From contig CAJTQM010000018.1 of assembly GCA_910578255.1 (NCBI GenBank), positions 1 through 25,841 of the forward strand: a stretch of DNA of 25,841 bases, given 5' to 3'. The stretch is from an uncultured Oscillospiraceae bacterium (GTDB taxonomy: Bacteria > Bacillota > Clostridia > Oscillospirales > Ruminococcaceae). Positions 1 through 8,372 of this stretch are shown here, piece by piece; position 1 is the first letter of the stretch; each line of letters begins with the position of its first letter. The notes below the pieces were generated by a model that saw only the letters and a list, made by a program, of their open reading frames with translations, was not told where the DNA came from and ran no database searches. The position numbers were made by a program, and so were the translations under genes.

Positions 1-687
1 CATGGGGGAACCGATGCCGGCAGGGAACCCGACGGCCGCGCACTCCACCACACCGCCCACTGAATCCTGATTTTTCCGGCAGTCTTCAATCAGCTGCTGC
101 ATTTTTTCACCGGAAGGGTCGTTTAGCACCGGGAAGCGCTTTTTTCCCGGCGCCAAAAGCGCTTCGGGAGAGAGATGCACACTGTCAAACGGCGTGTCGT
201 CCACTTCGCCGATTGAGGCGATATGCCCGCCGATTCGAATGCCGCGCCGATTGAGAATTTGCATGGAAATTCCGCCGGCGGCAACCAAAGGAGCGGTCAG
301 CCGGCCGGAAAAATGTCCGCCGCCGCGGGGATCCTGGGCGCCGTGATACCGAAGATGGCCGGTATAATCTGCGTGGGCCGGCCGGGCGACGCTGTTCATC
401 TGCGCATAATCCGCGCTGTGGGTATCACCGTTGCGGATTACGACCGAAAGCGGAGTGCCGGTGGTTTGCCCCTGGTAAAAGCCGGAGAGGATGTGGGGAT
501 GATCGGTTTCCTTGCGCGGTGTAGAAAAACGGTTTTGACCGGGACGCCGGCGGTCCATAAAGGCCAAAAGCGCATCGAAATCGATCGGTTCCCCGGCAGG
601 CAGTCCGTCGATTACTACGCCGATAGCCGTTCCGTGTGATTCGCCGAAAACAGAAATCTTAATCTGGTTTCCCCAGCTAGACGACAT
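1..687 (-). CDS. aroC: Chorismate synthase, N-terminal 229 residues (runs off left edge)
   Basis: The protein converts 5-enolpyruvylshikimate-3-phosphate to chorismate with reduced FMN, the last step of the shikimate pathway, in the cytoplasm. The reverse-strand translation opens with an FGESHG motif (residues 14-19, with the first catalytic His). It continues with DRRRPGQ near 45-51, an RPAHADYTG segment near 102-110 carrying the second His, and RGGGHFSGR near 121-129, all family signatures. RPAHAD replaces the more usual RPGHAD or RPSHAD. The ATG at 687-685 has a GGAGG about eight bases upstream. The start overlaps the end of aroA by 11 bases, so the two are probably translationally coupled. 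The frame is open to base 1; the rest of the roughly 360-residue protein lies outside the window. Confidence 0.96.
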   Translation of the reverse strand, partial: MSSSWGNQIKISVFGESHGTAIGVVIDGLPAGEPIDFDALLAFMDRRRPGQNRFSTPRKETDHPHILSGFYQGQTTGTPLSVVIRNGDTHSADYAQMNSVARPAHADYTGHLRYHGAQDPRGGGHFSGRLTAPLVAAGGISMQILNRRGIRIGGHIASIGEVDDTPFDSVHLSPEALLAPGKKRFPVLNDPSGEKMQQLIEDCRKNQDSVGGVVECAAVGFPAGIGSPM

Positions 688-1930
688 GCAAAACACCTCC
701 CAAAGCTTGAAAATCCGCAAAGAATCCGGGGTAAGACTTTTCCACTGCCTGGGCATCCTCGATTACAACTGGCGAGTCGGCCAAACCAGCGGCAATCGCC
801 ATGGACATAGCAATCCGATGGTCGCCGTAGGAGGACACAGTCCCACCGTGCAGAGGAAATCCGCCGTCGATCACAAGGGCGTTGGGCTCTTCACGGATTT
901 TTGCGCCCAAACGGGTCAGACAATCGGTCATGGCGGCGGCGCGGTCGCTTTCCTTGAGTTTTAAGCGCCGCGTTTCGTGAATAACAGTTTGACCGGGAAC
1001 GGCCGCAGCAGCTACGCATAAAATGGGCAGAAGGTCCGGAATGTCCCGCCCCATGATCTGTGCGGCGTGGCAGACGATCTGTGGGATTTCCCAAAAGCCA
1101 TCCTTCCAAACGGGGGAAGCGCCGAACGCGGATAAAGCGGTTAATATTTCCCGGTCACCCTGCAAGGATTTTTGCGACAAGCCGGAAAGCTTTACAGAAT
1201 TCCCCAGCGCAGCACTGGTGAGGAAAAAGGCAGCGTTGGAATAATCGGACTCTACCGCAAAATTTTGCGGCTGATAGCGCTGTCTGCCGGAAATGACAAA
1301 GCGGTTATCCTCTTTTAAGATCCTGATGCCGAACGAATGCAAAACGTCTATTGTCAAATCAATATAGGGCGCGGATTCCAGCGGCGTAGTAAGGGAAATA
1401 ACGCTGTCGCCATCAAGAATCGGAAGCGCGAATAAAAGTCCGGTAATAAATTGAGAACTGACATCGCCGGGGATTTGATAGGCTCCCGGTTCCAGTTGGC
1501 CGGAACAGCTGGCGGGGACAAAACAACTATCAAGCTTTATGCCTTTACATAAAAAAGCGTCGACATAAGGAGTCAGAGGGCGCTGGGGCAGACGGCCGGA
1601 TCCTGTAAAACGGCAGGAAATACCCAGCGCGGCGGCGACGGGAATCAAAAAGCGTAAGGTTGAGCCGGATTCTATGCAGTCGATTTGCGCCTGCGCCGGC
1701 GGCGCGCTGATTCCGGTGACAGAAATTCTCTTGCCCAGGCGGGAGATTACTGCGCCCATGGCCCGAAGGGCGCCGATGGTCGCGTCCATATCCTTTGAAG
1801 AATCCACCGGAGAAATGACGCTGGTTCCCTCGGCCAGCGCCGCGCAGATCAAAGCGCGGTGGGCAATGCTTTTAGATGGCGGCGCGCAGACTGTTCCGCT
1901 CAAAGGCCCCGGTGTAATTTGGATGTTCAT
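677..1930 (-). CDS. aroA: 3-phosphoshikimate 1-carboxyvinyltransferase (EPSP synthase)
   Basis: This enzyme transfers the enolpyruvyl group of phosphoenolpyruvate to shikimate-3-phosphate, the step before chorismate synthase. The 417-residue product is of normal length. It shows PPSKSIAHR (17-25) near the N-terminus, SGSTLRFL near 88-95 where many homologues have NAGTA-like residues, DYSNAAFF in the middle, RLKLKESDR, and GDHRIAM near the C-terminus. The last two are the classic second-half signatures. Its ATG shares an ATGA with the aroB stop and its tail overlaps aroC by 11 bases, so the order aroB-aroA-aroC is one operon. The variant SGSTLR segment lies in the inhibitor/PEP region, but no glyphosate phenotype can be read from this. 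Confidence 0.96.
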   Translation of the reverse strand: MNIQITPGPLSGTVCAPPSKSIAHRALICAALAEGTSVISPVDSSKDMDATIGALRAMGAVISRLGKRISVTGISAPPAQAQIDCIESGSTLRFLIPVAAALGISCRFTGSGRLPQRPLTPYVDAFLCKGIKLDSCFVPASCSGQLEPGAYQIPGDVSSQFITGLLFALPILDGDSVISLTTPLESAPYIDLTIDVLHSFGIRILKEDNRFVISGRQRYQPQNFAVESDYSNAAFFLTSAALGNSVKLSGLSQKSLQGDREILTALSAFGASPVWKDGFWEIPQIVCHAAQIMGRDIPDLLPILCVAAAAVPGQTVIHETRRLKLKESDRAAAMTDCLTRLGAKIREEPNALVIDGGFPLHGGTVSSYGDHRIAMSMAIAAGLADSPVVIEDAQAVEKSYPGFFADFQALGGVLHVV

Positions 1931-2988
1931 TGTCCTTCACCGCCTTTGATGAAGCCTTCAAATTCTGCAAAGGGGAGGGTTTTAATAAAGCTGTCGCCAA
2001 TTTCCCGCAGAAGAATTGCTCGGATTCCCTGAGTCGTATTCTTTTTGTCCTGGCGGCAGATTTCGAACAGATCTTCCCAGGCGGCATCACAGGCAGTGGG
2101 AAGGTGATACTTTTGGCAGGTGGCCAGAAAACGTTCAAGCACTGATGCAGGAAGGGTTCCGGCTGCCACTTGGGCCCGGAGAATCATGGCCATACCTACG
2201 GCGACGCATTGTCCGTGGCGTTGGCGGTACTGCATCCAGTTTTCCACCGCGTGCCCCATTGTATGGCCAAAATTTAAAAGCATCCGGCTGCCGGTGTCCT
2301 GTTCATCCTCTTCCACAACATCCCGCTTAACGGCAATACAGCGGCTGATGATTTCTTCCAGATTTTCCTGCGGATCTTTTTTTGCCAAAAGATCAAACAA
2401 GATAGGGTCCTTAATCATACCGCATTTTACCGCTTCGGCGATTCCGTCGGAAAACACTTCTTCCGGCAGGGTAGAAAGGGTATCCGGGTCACACAGTACC
2501 AAAGACGGTTGCCAAAAGGTGCCCACAAGGTTTTTCCCCGTCGGCAGATTGACCGCAGTCTTTCCGCCGACAGAAGAATCCACCTGGGCCAAAAGGGTGG
2601 TGGGAATCTGGATAAAAGAAATGCCCCGCAGGTAGGTAGACGCCACAAATCCGGTCAGATCGCCGATGACCCCGCCGCCAAGCGCGATGAGGCAGCAATC
2701 CCGGGAAATCCTGCTTTGAGACAGCAGCCGGTATAAAAGCCCGGCGTTTTCCAGCGATTTGGTGTTTTCCCCCGCCTGCATCGTAAAGGAGGGGACATCC
2801 TGATAGCCTGCTCTCTCCAGTGAATCCAGCAGTCTGCGCAGATAGATGGGCGCCACGTTGGAGTCGGTTACAACGGCAAGCCTCGCGTGCGGCTTAACTT
2901 TTTGGATTTCCTGCCCGGCCTCTTCTAAAATTCCGCGACGGATCAGCACATCATAAGGAATTTGGGTTTTTATTTGTATGCGGTTCAT
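1927..2988 (-). CDS. aroB: 3-dehydroquinate synthase
   Basis: This is the second enzyme of the shikimate pathway. It makes 3-dehydroquinate from DAHP using NAD and a divalent metal. The 353-residue protein has the NAD-binding GGGVIGD (104-110), the substrate-binding run IPTTLLAQVDSSVGGKTAVN from about 128, and metal ligands fitting E185 (DGIAEAVK), H242 (NFGHTMGHA) and H258 (QRHGQ). The start at 2988 has GGAGGATGAATC directly before the ATG. It is the first gene of the leftward operon, 85 bases downstream of a promoter -10 box. An intrinsic-terminator-like hairpin lies between, so expression may be controlled by premature termination. The 3' end overlaps aroA by four bases. Confidence 0.97.
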   Translation of the reverse strand: MNRIQIKTQIPYDVLIRRGILEEAGQEIQKVKPHARLAVVTDSNVAPIYLRRLLDSLERAGYQDVPSFTMQAGENTKSLENAGLLYRLLSQSRISRDCCLIALGGGVIGDLTGFVASTYLRGISFIQIPTTLLAQVDSSVGGKTAVNLPTGKNLVGTFWQPSLVLCDPDTLSTLPEEVFSDGIAEAVKCGMIKDPILFDLLAKKDPQENLEEIISRCIAVKRDVVEEDEQDTGSRMLLNFGHTMGHAVENWMQYRQRHGQCVAVGMAMILRAQVAAGTLPASVLERFLATCQKYHLPTACDAAWEDLFEICRQDKKNTTQGIRAILLREIGDSFIKTLPFAEFEGFIKGGEGQ

Positions 2989-3017
2989 GATTCATCCTCC
3001 GTTTTCTCAGTCAATCG

Positions 3018-3046
3018 AAAAAAGCCGATACCTAAACTGTACCGGC
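3018..3046 (-). terminator. Terminator-like hairpin in the aroB leader (candidate attenuator)
   Basis: Read on the minus strand, GCCGGTAC (3046-3039) and GTATCGGC (3031-3024) can form an 8-bp stem with one G-U pair and a 7-base loop, followed at once by six T (3023-3018). It lies downstream of the aroB promoter and upstream of the aroB ribosome binding site, with no leftward gene before it to terminate. A regulated terminator in the leader is therefore the simplest reading. No T-box consensus or obvious leader peptide was found. Confidence 0.6.
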
Positions 3047-3072
3047 GGAGACTGCTTTGCCTTTTTAAAGTA

Positions 3073-3101
3073 AGAATAAACAGCAAAAACATGTTTGTCA
3101 A
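3073..3101 (-). promoter_or_regulatory. Promoter of the aroB-aroA-aroC operon
   Basis: On the minus strand a perfect TTGACA (3101-3096) is separated by exactly 17 bases from TATTCT (3078-3073), which matches sigma-A spacing. Transcription would start near 3066, about 78 bases before the aroB ATG. Confidence 0.75.
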
Positions 3102-3107
3102 TATCTG

Positions 3108-3136
3108 TTGCTGAAAAAAATAGGATGTGATAAAAT
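3108..3136 (+). promoter_or_regulatory. Divergent promoter for the ABC-F gene
   Basis: TTGCTG (3108-3113), a 17-base spacer and TAAAAT (3131-3136), preceded by TGA, fit a sigma-A promoter with an extended -10. Its -35 lies six bases from the -35 of the opposite aroB promoter, so the two are back to back. The expected start point near 3143 leaves a leader of about 28 bases. Confidence 0.6.
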
Positions 3137-3170
3137 AAAAATAACGTTTGGATATAAAGGATACAAAATT

Positions 3171-5102
3171 ATGGTGCTTTCAATTGAACAAGTAAACAAA
3201 AGCTTTGGCGCCAATGTGGTGCTTGAAAATATCACAGCAAAAATTGAGGATGGAGACCGCATTGGTTTAATCGGCGTCAACGGAGCAGGAAAATCGACCC
3301 TTTTAAACCTGATCACAGGCGGCCTTCAGGCGGACAGTGGCTCTATCGCCGTTTCCAACGACGTCAGTATCGGCTTTCTGCGCCAAAACAGCGGACTTTC
3401 CACCGATCACACCATCTGGGAGGAGATGCGCGGTGTATTTCGCCCTGTTTTAGAAATGGAGCAGAGACTGCGCGGACTGGAAAAGCAGATATCACATCCC
3501 GATTTGGATCATGAAGGAGAAGCTTACCGCGCTTTGGCGGAGGAATACGCGGTTTTGGACGAGCAGTTCAGCAAGGCGGAAGGGTATCTGGTTGACGTAA
3601 AAATCCGCACCATTTTAAATGGAATGGGCTTTGCCGACAAGCCGGAGGATACGGTGATCCGGACCCTTTCCGGAGGGGAAAAGACCCGATTGGCCCTAGC
3701 AAAGCTTTTGCTGGAGCAGCCGGACCTGCTGATCCTTGACGAGCCGACCAACCATCTGGACTTTAAAACGCTGACCTGGCTGGAGGAGTATCTTTTAGGC
3801 TATAAAGGCGCACTTTTACTGGTCTCTCACGACCGATACTTTCTGGACAAACTGGTTTTGGGTATCTGGGAGGTGGAACGGCACAAGCTGGAAACCTATA
3901 AAGGAAACTATTCGAAATATGTGCTGTTAAAAAAAGAGCGGCGGGAACGTCAGCAAAAGGAATACGAATTGCAGCAGAAGGAAATTGCCTCAATGGAGGA
4001 TTTTGTGGCGCGCAATCTGGTTCGTGCCTCGACGACCAAACGCGCCCAAAGCCGGATTGCCGCTTTGGAGCGGATGGAACGGGTGGAAAAACCGCAGGGC
4101 GATTTAAAAGCGGCTCGGATGTCCTTTTCCTATGACCGGGAACCGGTTAAAGATGTGCTGGTGGTAGAAAACCTGTCTCTTTCGGTAGGGGAGGGAGAAA
4201 ACCGCAAACACCTGGCGGATGGAATCCATCTGCACGTTGAAAGGGGAAACAAAATCGCAATTATCGGCGCCAACGGCGTGGGAAAATCCAGCTTTCTTAA
4301 AGCGGTTTTAAAAAAAATCCCTGTCGATTCCGGCAGATTTTATTGGGGAAAAAACGTTAAAACTGCTTATTACGAGCAGGAGTTAAAGGGACTGGATCCC
4401 GGCAAAACGGCCTTGGAGGAAATCTGGTTGCGGTACCCGCAGATGACAGAGAACCAGGTGCGCAGCGTTTTGGGAAGCGTTCTTCTCACCGGGGAAGCGG
4501 TATACAAAAAGGTATCGGTCCTTTCCGGAGGGGAAAAAGCGAAGCTGGCTTTTGCAGAACTGATGCTTCAGCGGGGAAACGTCCTTTTGCTCGATGAGCC
4601 GACCAACCATCTGGATCTTTCGTCCAAGGAGGTATTGGAAGAGGCGCTGCAGGAGTATGAGGGGACGGTCCTGATGGTCTCCCACGACCGGTATATGCTC
4701 AACCGGGTGCCGGATTATATTATGGAATTTACCGGTTCCGGTGTGGAGATTTACAAGGGCAGATATGACGAATATCTGGCCGAAAAGGAACGGCGAAGGA
4801 ATAAGGCGGCTTCTGCTGGGCAGGAGGACAGACCATCTGCGCCGGTTAAGGCGGCCAACTCCGGAGGATATCGGACCCGTCAGCAGAAAAACGAGCAGAT
4901 CAAACGCCGCCAGCTTTTAAAGGAAACCGAGGCTCGGATTGCCGGACTGGAGGAACAGATCCGGCAGCTGGAGGAAGAGATCGCTTTGCCCCAAGTTTAT
5001 GAAAATTATCTTTTGATGGGAGAGAAATGCAAAGAACTGGATGAAGCAAAACAGAGCCTTTCCCTCGTTATGGAAGAATGGGTATCTTTGAGCGAAGAAT
5101 AA
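3171..5102 (+). CDS. ABC-F family ATPase (Uup/YdiF-like), ribosome-associated
   Basis: ABC-F proteins have two fused ATPase domains and no membrane part. Characterised members act on the ribosome as translation factors or antibiotic-protection proteins. The 643-residue product has Walker A GVNGAGKST (35-43), LSGGEK near 166 and LLILDEPTNHLD near 186. A charged interdomain linker follows (about 255-305). The second set is GANGVGKSS (366-374), LSGGEK near 452 and LLLDEPTNHLD. A C-terminal basic coiled coil (about 540-643) resembles the Uup/YdiF extension. I chose the ATG at 3171, with AAAGG ten bases upstream and a sensible N-terminus; an in-frame upstream extension lies in the promoter. The subfamily, and whether it gives drug resistance, cannot be told from sequence alone. 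Confidence 0.9.
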   Translation: MVLSIEQVNKSFGANVVLENITAKIEDGDRIGLIGVNGAGKSTLLNLITGGLQADSGSIAVSNDVSIGFLRQNSGLSTDHTIWEEMRGVFRPVLEMEQRLRGLEKQISHPDLDHEGEAYRALAEEYAVLDEQFSKAEGYLVDVKIRTILNGMGFADKPEDTVIRTLSGGEKTRLALAKLLLEQPDLLILDEPTNHLDFKTLTWLEEYLLGYKGALLLVSHDRYFLDKLVLGIWEVERHKLETYKGNYSKYVLLKKERRERQQKEYELQQKEIASMEDFVARNLVRASTTKRAQSRIAALERMERVEKPQGDLKAARMSFSYDREPVKDVLVVENLSLSVGEGENRKHLADGIHLHVERGNKIAIIGANGVGKSSFLKAVLKKIPVDSGRFYWGKNVKTAYYEQELKGLDPGKTALEEIWLRYPQMTENQVRSVLGSVLLTGEAVYKKVSVLSGGEKAKLAFAELMLQRGNVLLLDEPTNHLDLSSKEVLEEALQEYEGTVLMVSHDRYMLNRVPDYIMEFTGSGVEIYKGRYDEYLAEKERRRNKAASAGQEDRPSAPVKAANSGGYRTRQQKNEQIKRRQLLKETEARIAGLEEQIRQLEEEIALPQVYENYLLMGEKCKELDEAKQSLSLVMEEWVSLSEE

Positions 5103-5196
5103 TTGCCGCAAAAGAAAAGAGCGGCTTCAAGGGGGATGGATCATTTTTTAAAATGGCTGGGCGACAGATTATTTTGATAAAGGGGCGGCGTTTATT

Positions 5197-6390
5197 TTGA
5201 AAATTGAATGGAACCGAAAATACACAACGATCGCCGTTTACGCGGTATTGGTGGTCATTGCATCCCTGGTTTGCTACAATATGCTGCACAATTTTAATTC
5301 CTATAAAGCAGCTTTTCGCAAATTGATCGACATTCTTCTGCCGGTTATTTACGGATTTTCCATCGCCTTTGTACTCGATCCGGTAACGCGCTTTTTTGAA
5401 AAAAAGGCGCTGCCGAAAATCAGTCGGGGCAAGCTTCCGCCCAAATGGAACAAAGGACTTTCGGTTTTATTTACCTATGTGGTGGCGTTTTTGGTCATCG
5501 GGATCTTTTTGTCGGTGGTAATTCCGCAGGTTACGGCCAGCATCGCGGGGATTGTCTCGAATCTTTCGCTTTACTGGGGCAGGGTGAGCGATTGGCTGAA
5601 CGATTTATTTGTCATGCTGCCGAAGGAGGAACTGTTTCAGGAAACGCTGGCAAAAATCAACGAGTCGGCAAAAGCAATCCTGGAAACCTTTTATAATTGG
5701 CTTTCTACCTCGTTGCCGCTGGTGCTTAACGCCACAAAAAATCTGACCACAGGTCTTACAAATCTGGTTTTGGGCGTGATTATTTCCATTTATTTTCTGT
5801 TCGGAAAAGAGCGATTTTTCGCGCAGATCAAAAAGTTTCTTTATGCGCTGCTTCCTAAAGGTTTTGTGGAAAGGCTCATCGACATGACCCATACCAGTAG
5901 CCGGATCTTCAGCGGCTTCATTTCCGGAAAGCTTCTGGACTCTTTGATTATCGGTATTTTATGCTTTGTGGGCATGTCGGTTTTTCGCATGCCGATGGCA
6001 ATGCTTGTCAGCGTAATTGTGGGTGTGACGAATGTGATCCCGTATTTCGGGCCTTTTATCGGCGCGATTCCCTCCGCCCTGATCGTTTTTTTGATTGACC
6101 CTATCAAGGCGCTGTGGTTTGTGATCTTTGTGGTCTGCCTGCAGCAGTTTGACGGGAATATTCTCGGCCCGCGCATTTTAGGAGACTCTATTGGAATGCC
6201 GGCGTTCTGGGTGATTTTTTCTATTCTTCTGTTCGGTGGCTATCTGGGCGTACTGGGCATGTTTATCGGCGTTCCCACCTTCGCCGTAATTTACTCTATT
6301 TTTAAAATTTGGACAGAAGACCGCTTAAAGTGGAAGAAAATGCCGGTTGATACGAAAAGCTACGCTTCCAAAGAGCATCCACTGCTGTAA
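5197..6390 (+). CDS. AI-2E family (PerM-like) membrane transporter
   Basis: This is an integral membrane protein of the AI-2E_transport family, whose members have been linked to autoinducer-2 or ion/proton export; the substrate here is unknown. The 397-residue product has N-terminal hydrophobic segments near residues 10-30 and 38-58, and another near 88-112. A less hydrophobic middle follows. The C-terminal half is strongly hydrophobic, including the family-typical SGKLLDSLIIG and VIPYFGPFIGAIPS stretches and a closing glycine-rich helix pair. The start is TTG at 5197, with AAAGGGG about eleven bases before it. It lies 94 bases after the ABC-F gene in the same direction, possibly cotranscribed. 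The miaB promoter follows nine bases after its stop. Confidence 0.88.
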   Translation: MKIEWNRKYTTIAVYAVLVVIASLVCYNMLHNFNSYKAAFRKLIDILLPVIYGFSIAFVLDPVTRFFEKKALPKISRGKLPPKWNKGLSVLFTYVVAFLVIGIFLSVVIPQVTASIAGIVSNLSLYWGRVSDWLNDLFVMLPKEELFQETLAKINESAKAILETFYNWLSTSLPLVLNATKNLTTGLTNLVLGVIISIYFLFGKERFFAQIKKFLYALLPKGFVERLIDMTHTSSRIFSGFISGKLLDSLIIGILCFVGMSVFRMPMAMLVSVIVGVTNVIPYFGPFIGAIPSALIVFLIDPIKALWFVIFVVCLQQFDGNILGPRILGDSIGMPAFWVIFSILLFGGYLGVLGMFIGVPTFAVIYSIFKIWTEDRLKWKKMPVDTKSYASKEHPLL

Positions 6391-6398
6391 CCTTTTCG

Positions 6399-6427
6399 TT
6401 GACGGAAGCCTCGTAAAAAGGTATAAT
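6399..6427 (+). promoter_or_regulatory. Strong promoter for miaB and the long downstream operon
   Basis: TTGACG (6399-6404), a 17-base spacer and a perfect TATAAT (6422-6427) form a near-consensus sigma-A promoter between the AI-2E gene stop and miaB. Transcription would begin near 6434, leaving a 27-base leader with GGAGG at 6451. Confidence 0.8.
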
Positions 6428-6460
6428 AATCCGCAGGAATTTGTCCTTGTGGAGGAATAT

Positions 6461-7879
6461 ATGAGCGATAGAATCGAATTGACTAAAAAGGATCTGGCCG
6501 AGCAGGAAAAATGTATGGAAGAGGTGCGGAAAATCCTGTTGGACCGGTACCCAAACAGGCAGCCTCTGGCGTTTACCCACAGCTACGGATGCCAGCAGAA
6601 TGTCTCTGATGGGGAAAAATTGCGCGGCATGTTGGCGGAAATGGGCTATGGTTTTACCAATCAGGAATCGCAGGCGGACTGCATTATTTTTAACACCTGC
6701 GCGGTTCGGGAAAATGCGGAATTTCGCATTTTCGGTAATGTCGGCAATCTGAAGCGCTATAAAAAGGCGAATCCGAATCTCATTATCGGCCTGTGCGGCT
6801 GCATGATGCAGCAAGAGCATGTAGCAAAAAAAATCCGGGAAAGCTACCCTTATGTGGATCTGGTTTTTGGTACCCACGCTTCACACCTGCTTCCCTTTAT
6901 GCTGAAAAAGCGTTTGGAGGGTCAAAAACATGTGGAGGAAATCGAAAATCACAGCGGGCTGATTGTCGAGGATCTGCCGGTTTTGCGGGATGGCGCGTTT
7001 AAAGCCTGGTTGCCGGTAATGTATGGATGTGATAATTTTTGTACCTACTGTATTGTGCCGTATGTCCGCGGGCAGGAACGAAGCCGCCGTCCGGAAAAAA
7101 TTCTGGACGAGGTAAAACAGTTGGTCCAAAGCGGCTATAAGGAAATTATGCTGCTGGGCCAAAATGTCAATTCCTATGGAAAGGGCTTGGATGAACCGAT
7201 TGATTTTACTGGGCTTTTGCGCCGGATCGACGCGGTAGAGGGCGACTTTCGTGTCCGGTTCATGACCTCCCATCCCAAAGACTGTACTCGCGAGATGATA
7301 GACGTCATCGCCCAAAGCCAAAAGCTATGCCATCATATTCATCTGCCGGTGCAAAGCGGGTCGGACCGAATTCTTCAGCTGATGAACCGTTGCTATGATA
7401 CAAAACAGTATCTGGATCTCATTGCATACGCTAAAGAGAAAATCCCGGATGTGACCCTTTCCAGCGACATCATCGTCGGCTTTCCTGGCGAGACGTATGA
7501 GGATTTTTGCCGGACGCTGGATCTGGTCCGGCAGGTGGAGTATGATTTTCTGTTCACCTTTATCTATTCCAAACGAGCCGGCACCAAAGCGGCGCAGATG
7601 GAGGATCCCGTTTCGGCGCAGGAAAAATCGCAGTGGTTCCGCGAACTTTTAAAAGTGCAGGGCGTCATTGGGCAAAAGCGCAACGAGCAGCGAATCGGTA
7701 CCGTACAACAGGTGCTGGTAGACGGTGCCGCCAAGGAAGGGACCGGCCGGGTAGGCGGAAAGAGCGGCGGAAATATTACGGTTGAGTTTTTGGGCGACGA
7801 CTCGCTGACCGGGCAGCTGGTGGATGTAAAAATCACACAGGCGCATAATTGGGGTGTAATCGGCGAAAAACTGGAGTAG
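6461..7879 (+). CDS. miaB: tRNA-2-methylthio-N6-dimethylallyladenosine synthase
   Basis: This radical-SAM methylthiotransferase converts i6A37 of tRNAs to ms2i6A37, using two iron-sulfur clusters. The 472-residue product has the three N-terminal auxiliary-cluster cysteines at C44 (SYGCQQN), C80 (FNTCAVRE) and C114 (GLCGCM). The radical-SAM CxxxCxxC is at C190, C194 and C197 (YGCDNFCTYC). A C-terminal TRAM-like RNA-binding region covers about 410-470. The ATG at 6461 is preceded by GGAGGAATAT and lies just downstream of the strong promoter; an in-frame upstream extension overlaps the previous gene and is rejected. The MiaA partner, which makes the i6A substrate, is encoded later in the same run of genes. 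Confidence 0.96.
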   Translation: MSDRIELTKKDLAEQEKCMEEVRKILLDRYPNRQPLAFTHSYGCQQNVSDGEKLRGMLAEMGYGFTNQESQADCIIFNTCAVRENAEFRIFGNVGNLKRYKKANPNLIIGLCGCMMQQEHVAKKIRESYPYVDLVFGTHASHLLPFMLKKRLEGQKHVEEIENHSGLIVEDLPVLRDGAFKAWLPVMYGCDNFCTYCIVPYVRGQERSRRPEKILDEVKQLVQSGYKEIMLLGQNVNSYGKGLDEPIDFTGLLRRIDAVEGDFRVRFMTSHPKDCTREMIDVIAQSQKLCHHIHLPVQSGSDRILQLMNRCYDTKQYLDLIAYAKEKIPDVTLSSDIIVGFPGETYEDFCRTLDLVRQVEYDFLFTFIYSKRAGTKAAQMEDPVSAQEKSQWFRELLKVQGVIGQKRNEQRIGTVQQVLVDGAAKEGTGRVGGKSGGNITVEFLGDDSLTGQLVDVKITQAHNWGVIGEKLE

Positions 7880-7886
7880 AACAATC

Positions 7887-7924
7887 CGGCAGACGGGAGT
7901 TTTTTGCAAAAAAGCTTTCTGCCG
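7887..7924 (+). other. Imperfect hairpin between miaB and ricA-like gene
   Basis: CGGCAGA (7887-7893) pairs with TCTGCCG (7918-7924), enclosing a second small T/A stem. No clean T tract follows, so it could be a weak terminator or an RNA-processing/stability element. In B. subtilis the Ric proteins act in mRNA processing, but nothing here ties this hairpin to them. Confidence 0.3.
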
Positions 7925-7955
7925 CATTTTATCTGTAAATTTAGGAGGCAGCAAA

Positions 7956-8363
7956 ATGGATATTATCAAGATGGCAAGAGAATTGGGAAAAGCAATTCAG
8001 GAGGACGACAGATACCTTGCTCTGCGTCTGGCAACCCAGTCAAACGACGAGGATCAGGCTTTGCAGGATATGATCGGCGAGTTTAACCTTAAACGGGTGG
8101 CGCTGAATCAGGAGGTGCAAAAACAGGACAAGGACCAGGAGAAAATGAACGAACTGGACCAGCAGATCAAGCAGCTGTACCAAAAAATTATGTCTTATCC
8201 CAAAATGGTTGTCTATAACGGAGCCAAAAAAGAAGTGGACGCGATGATGAACTACATCAACCGTATTTTGGTCCTGAGCGTAAACGGCGAGGACCCGGAT
8301 TCGGTAGAAATGTCGGATACATCCTGTACTGGCAGCTGCTCTACCTGCGGCGGCTGCAATTAG
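7956..8363 (+). CDS. YlbF/YmcA (RicF/RicA) family protein with cysteine-rich tail
   Basis: This is a small helical protein of the YlbF/YmcA family. In B. subtilis YlbF, YmcA and YaaT form the Ric complex, which carries iron-sulfur clusters and affects RNase Y mRNA processing, competence, biofilm and sporulation. The 135-residue product is mostly amphipathic helix (about 5-110). It ends in a cysteine tail with C124, C128, C131 and C134, spaced C-x3-C-x2-C-x2-C, a plausible cluster or metal site. The start at 7956 has AGGAGG seven bases upstream. Its position between miaB and mutS matches ymcA in B. subtilis (miaB-ymcA-cotE-mutS), so the RicA role is favoured over RicF, by synteny only. Confidence 0.82.
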   Translation: MDIIKMARELGKAIQEDDRYLALRLATQSNDEDQALQDMIGEFNLKRVALNQEVQKQDKDQEKMNELDQQIKQLYQKIMSYPKMVVYNGAKKEVDAMMNYINRILVLSVNGEDPDSVEMSDTSCTGSCSTCGGCN

Positions 8364-8372
8364 ATTTTTTTG

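Noticed and set aside
223..639. Plus-strand open frame of 138 codons
   Set aside because: It is the antisense shadow of aroC, whose motifs are clear on the minus strand; the frame has no domain or ribosome binding site.
5105..5125. Hairpin GCCGC...GCGGC after the ABC-F gene
   Set aside because: The stem is five base pairs with an 11-base A/G loop and no T tract follows, so a terminator call is not supported.
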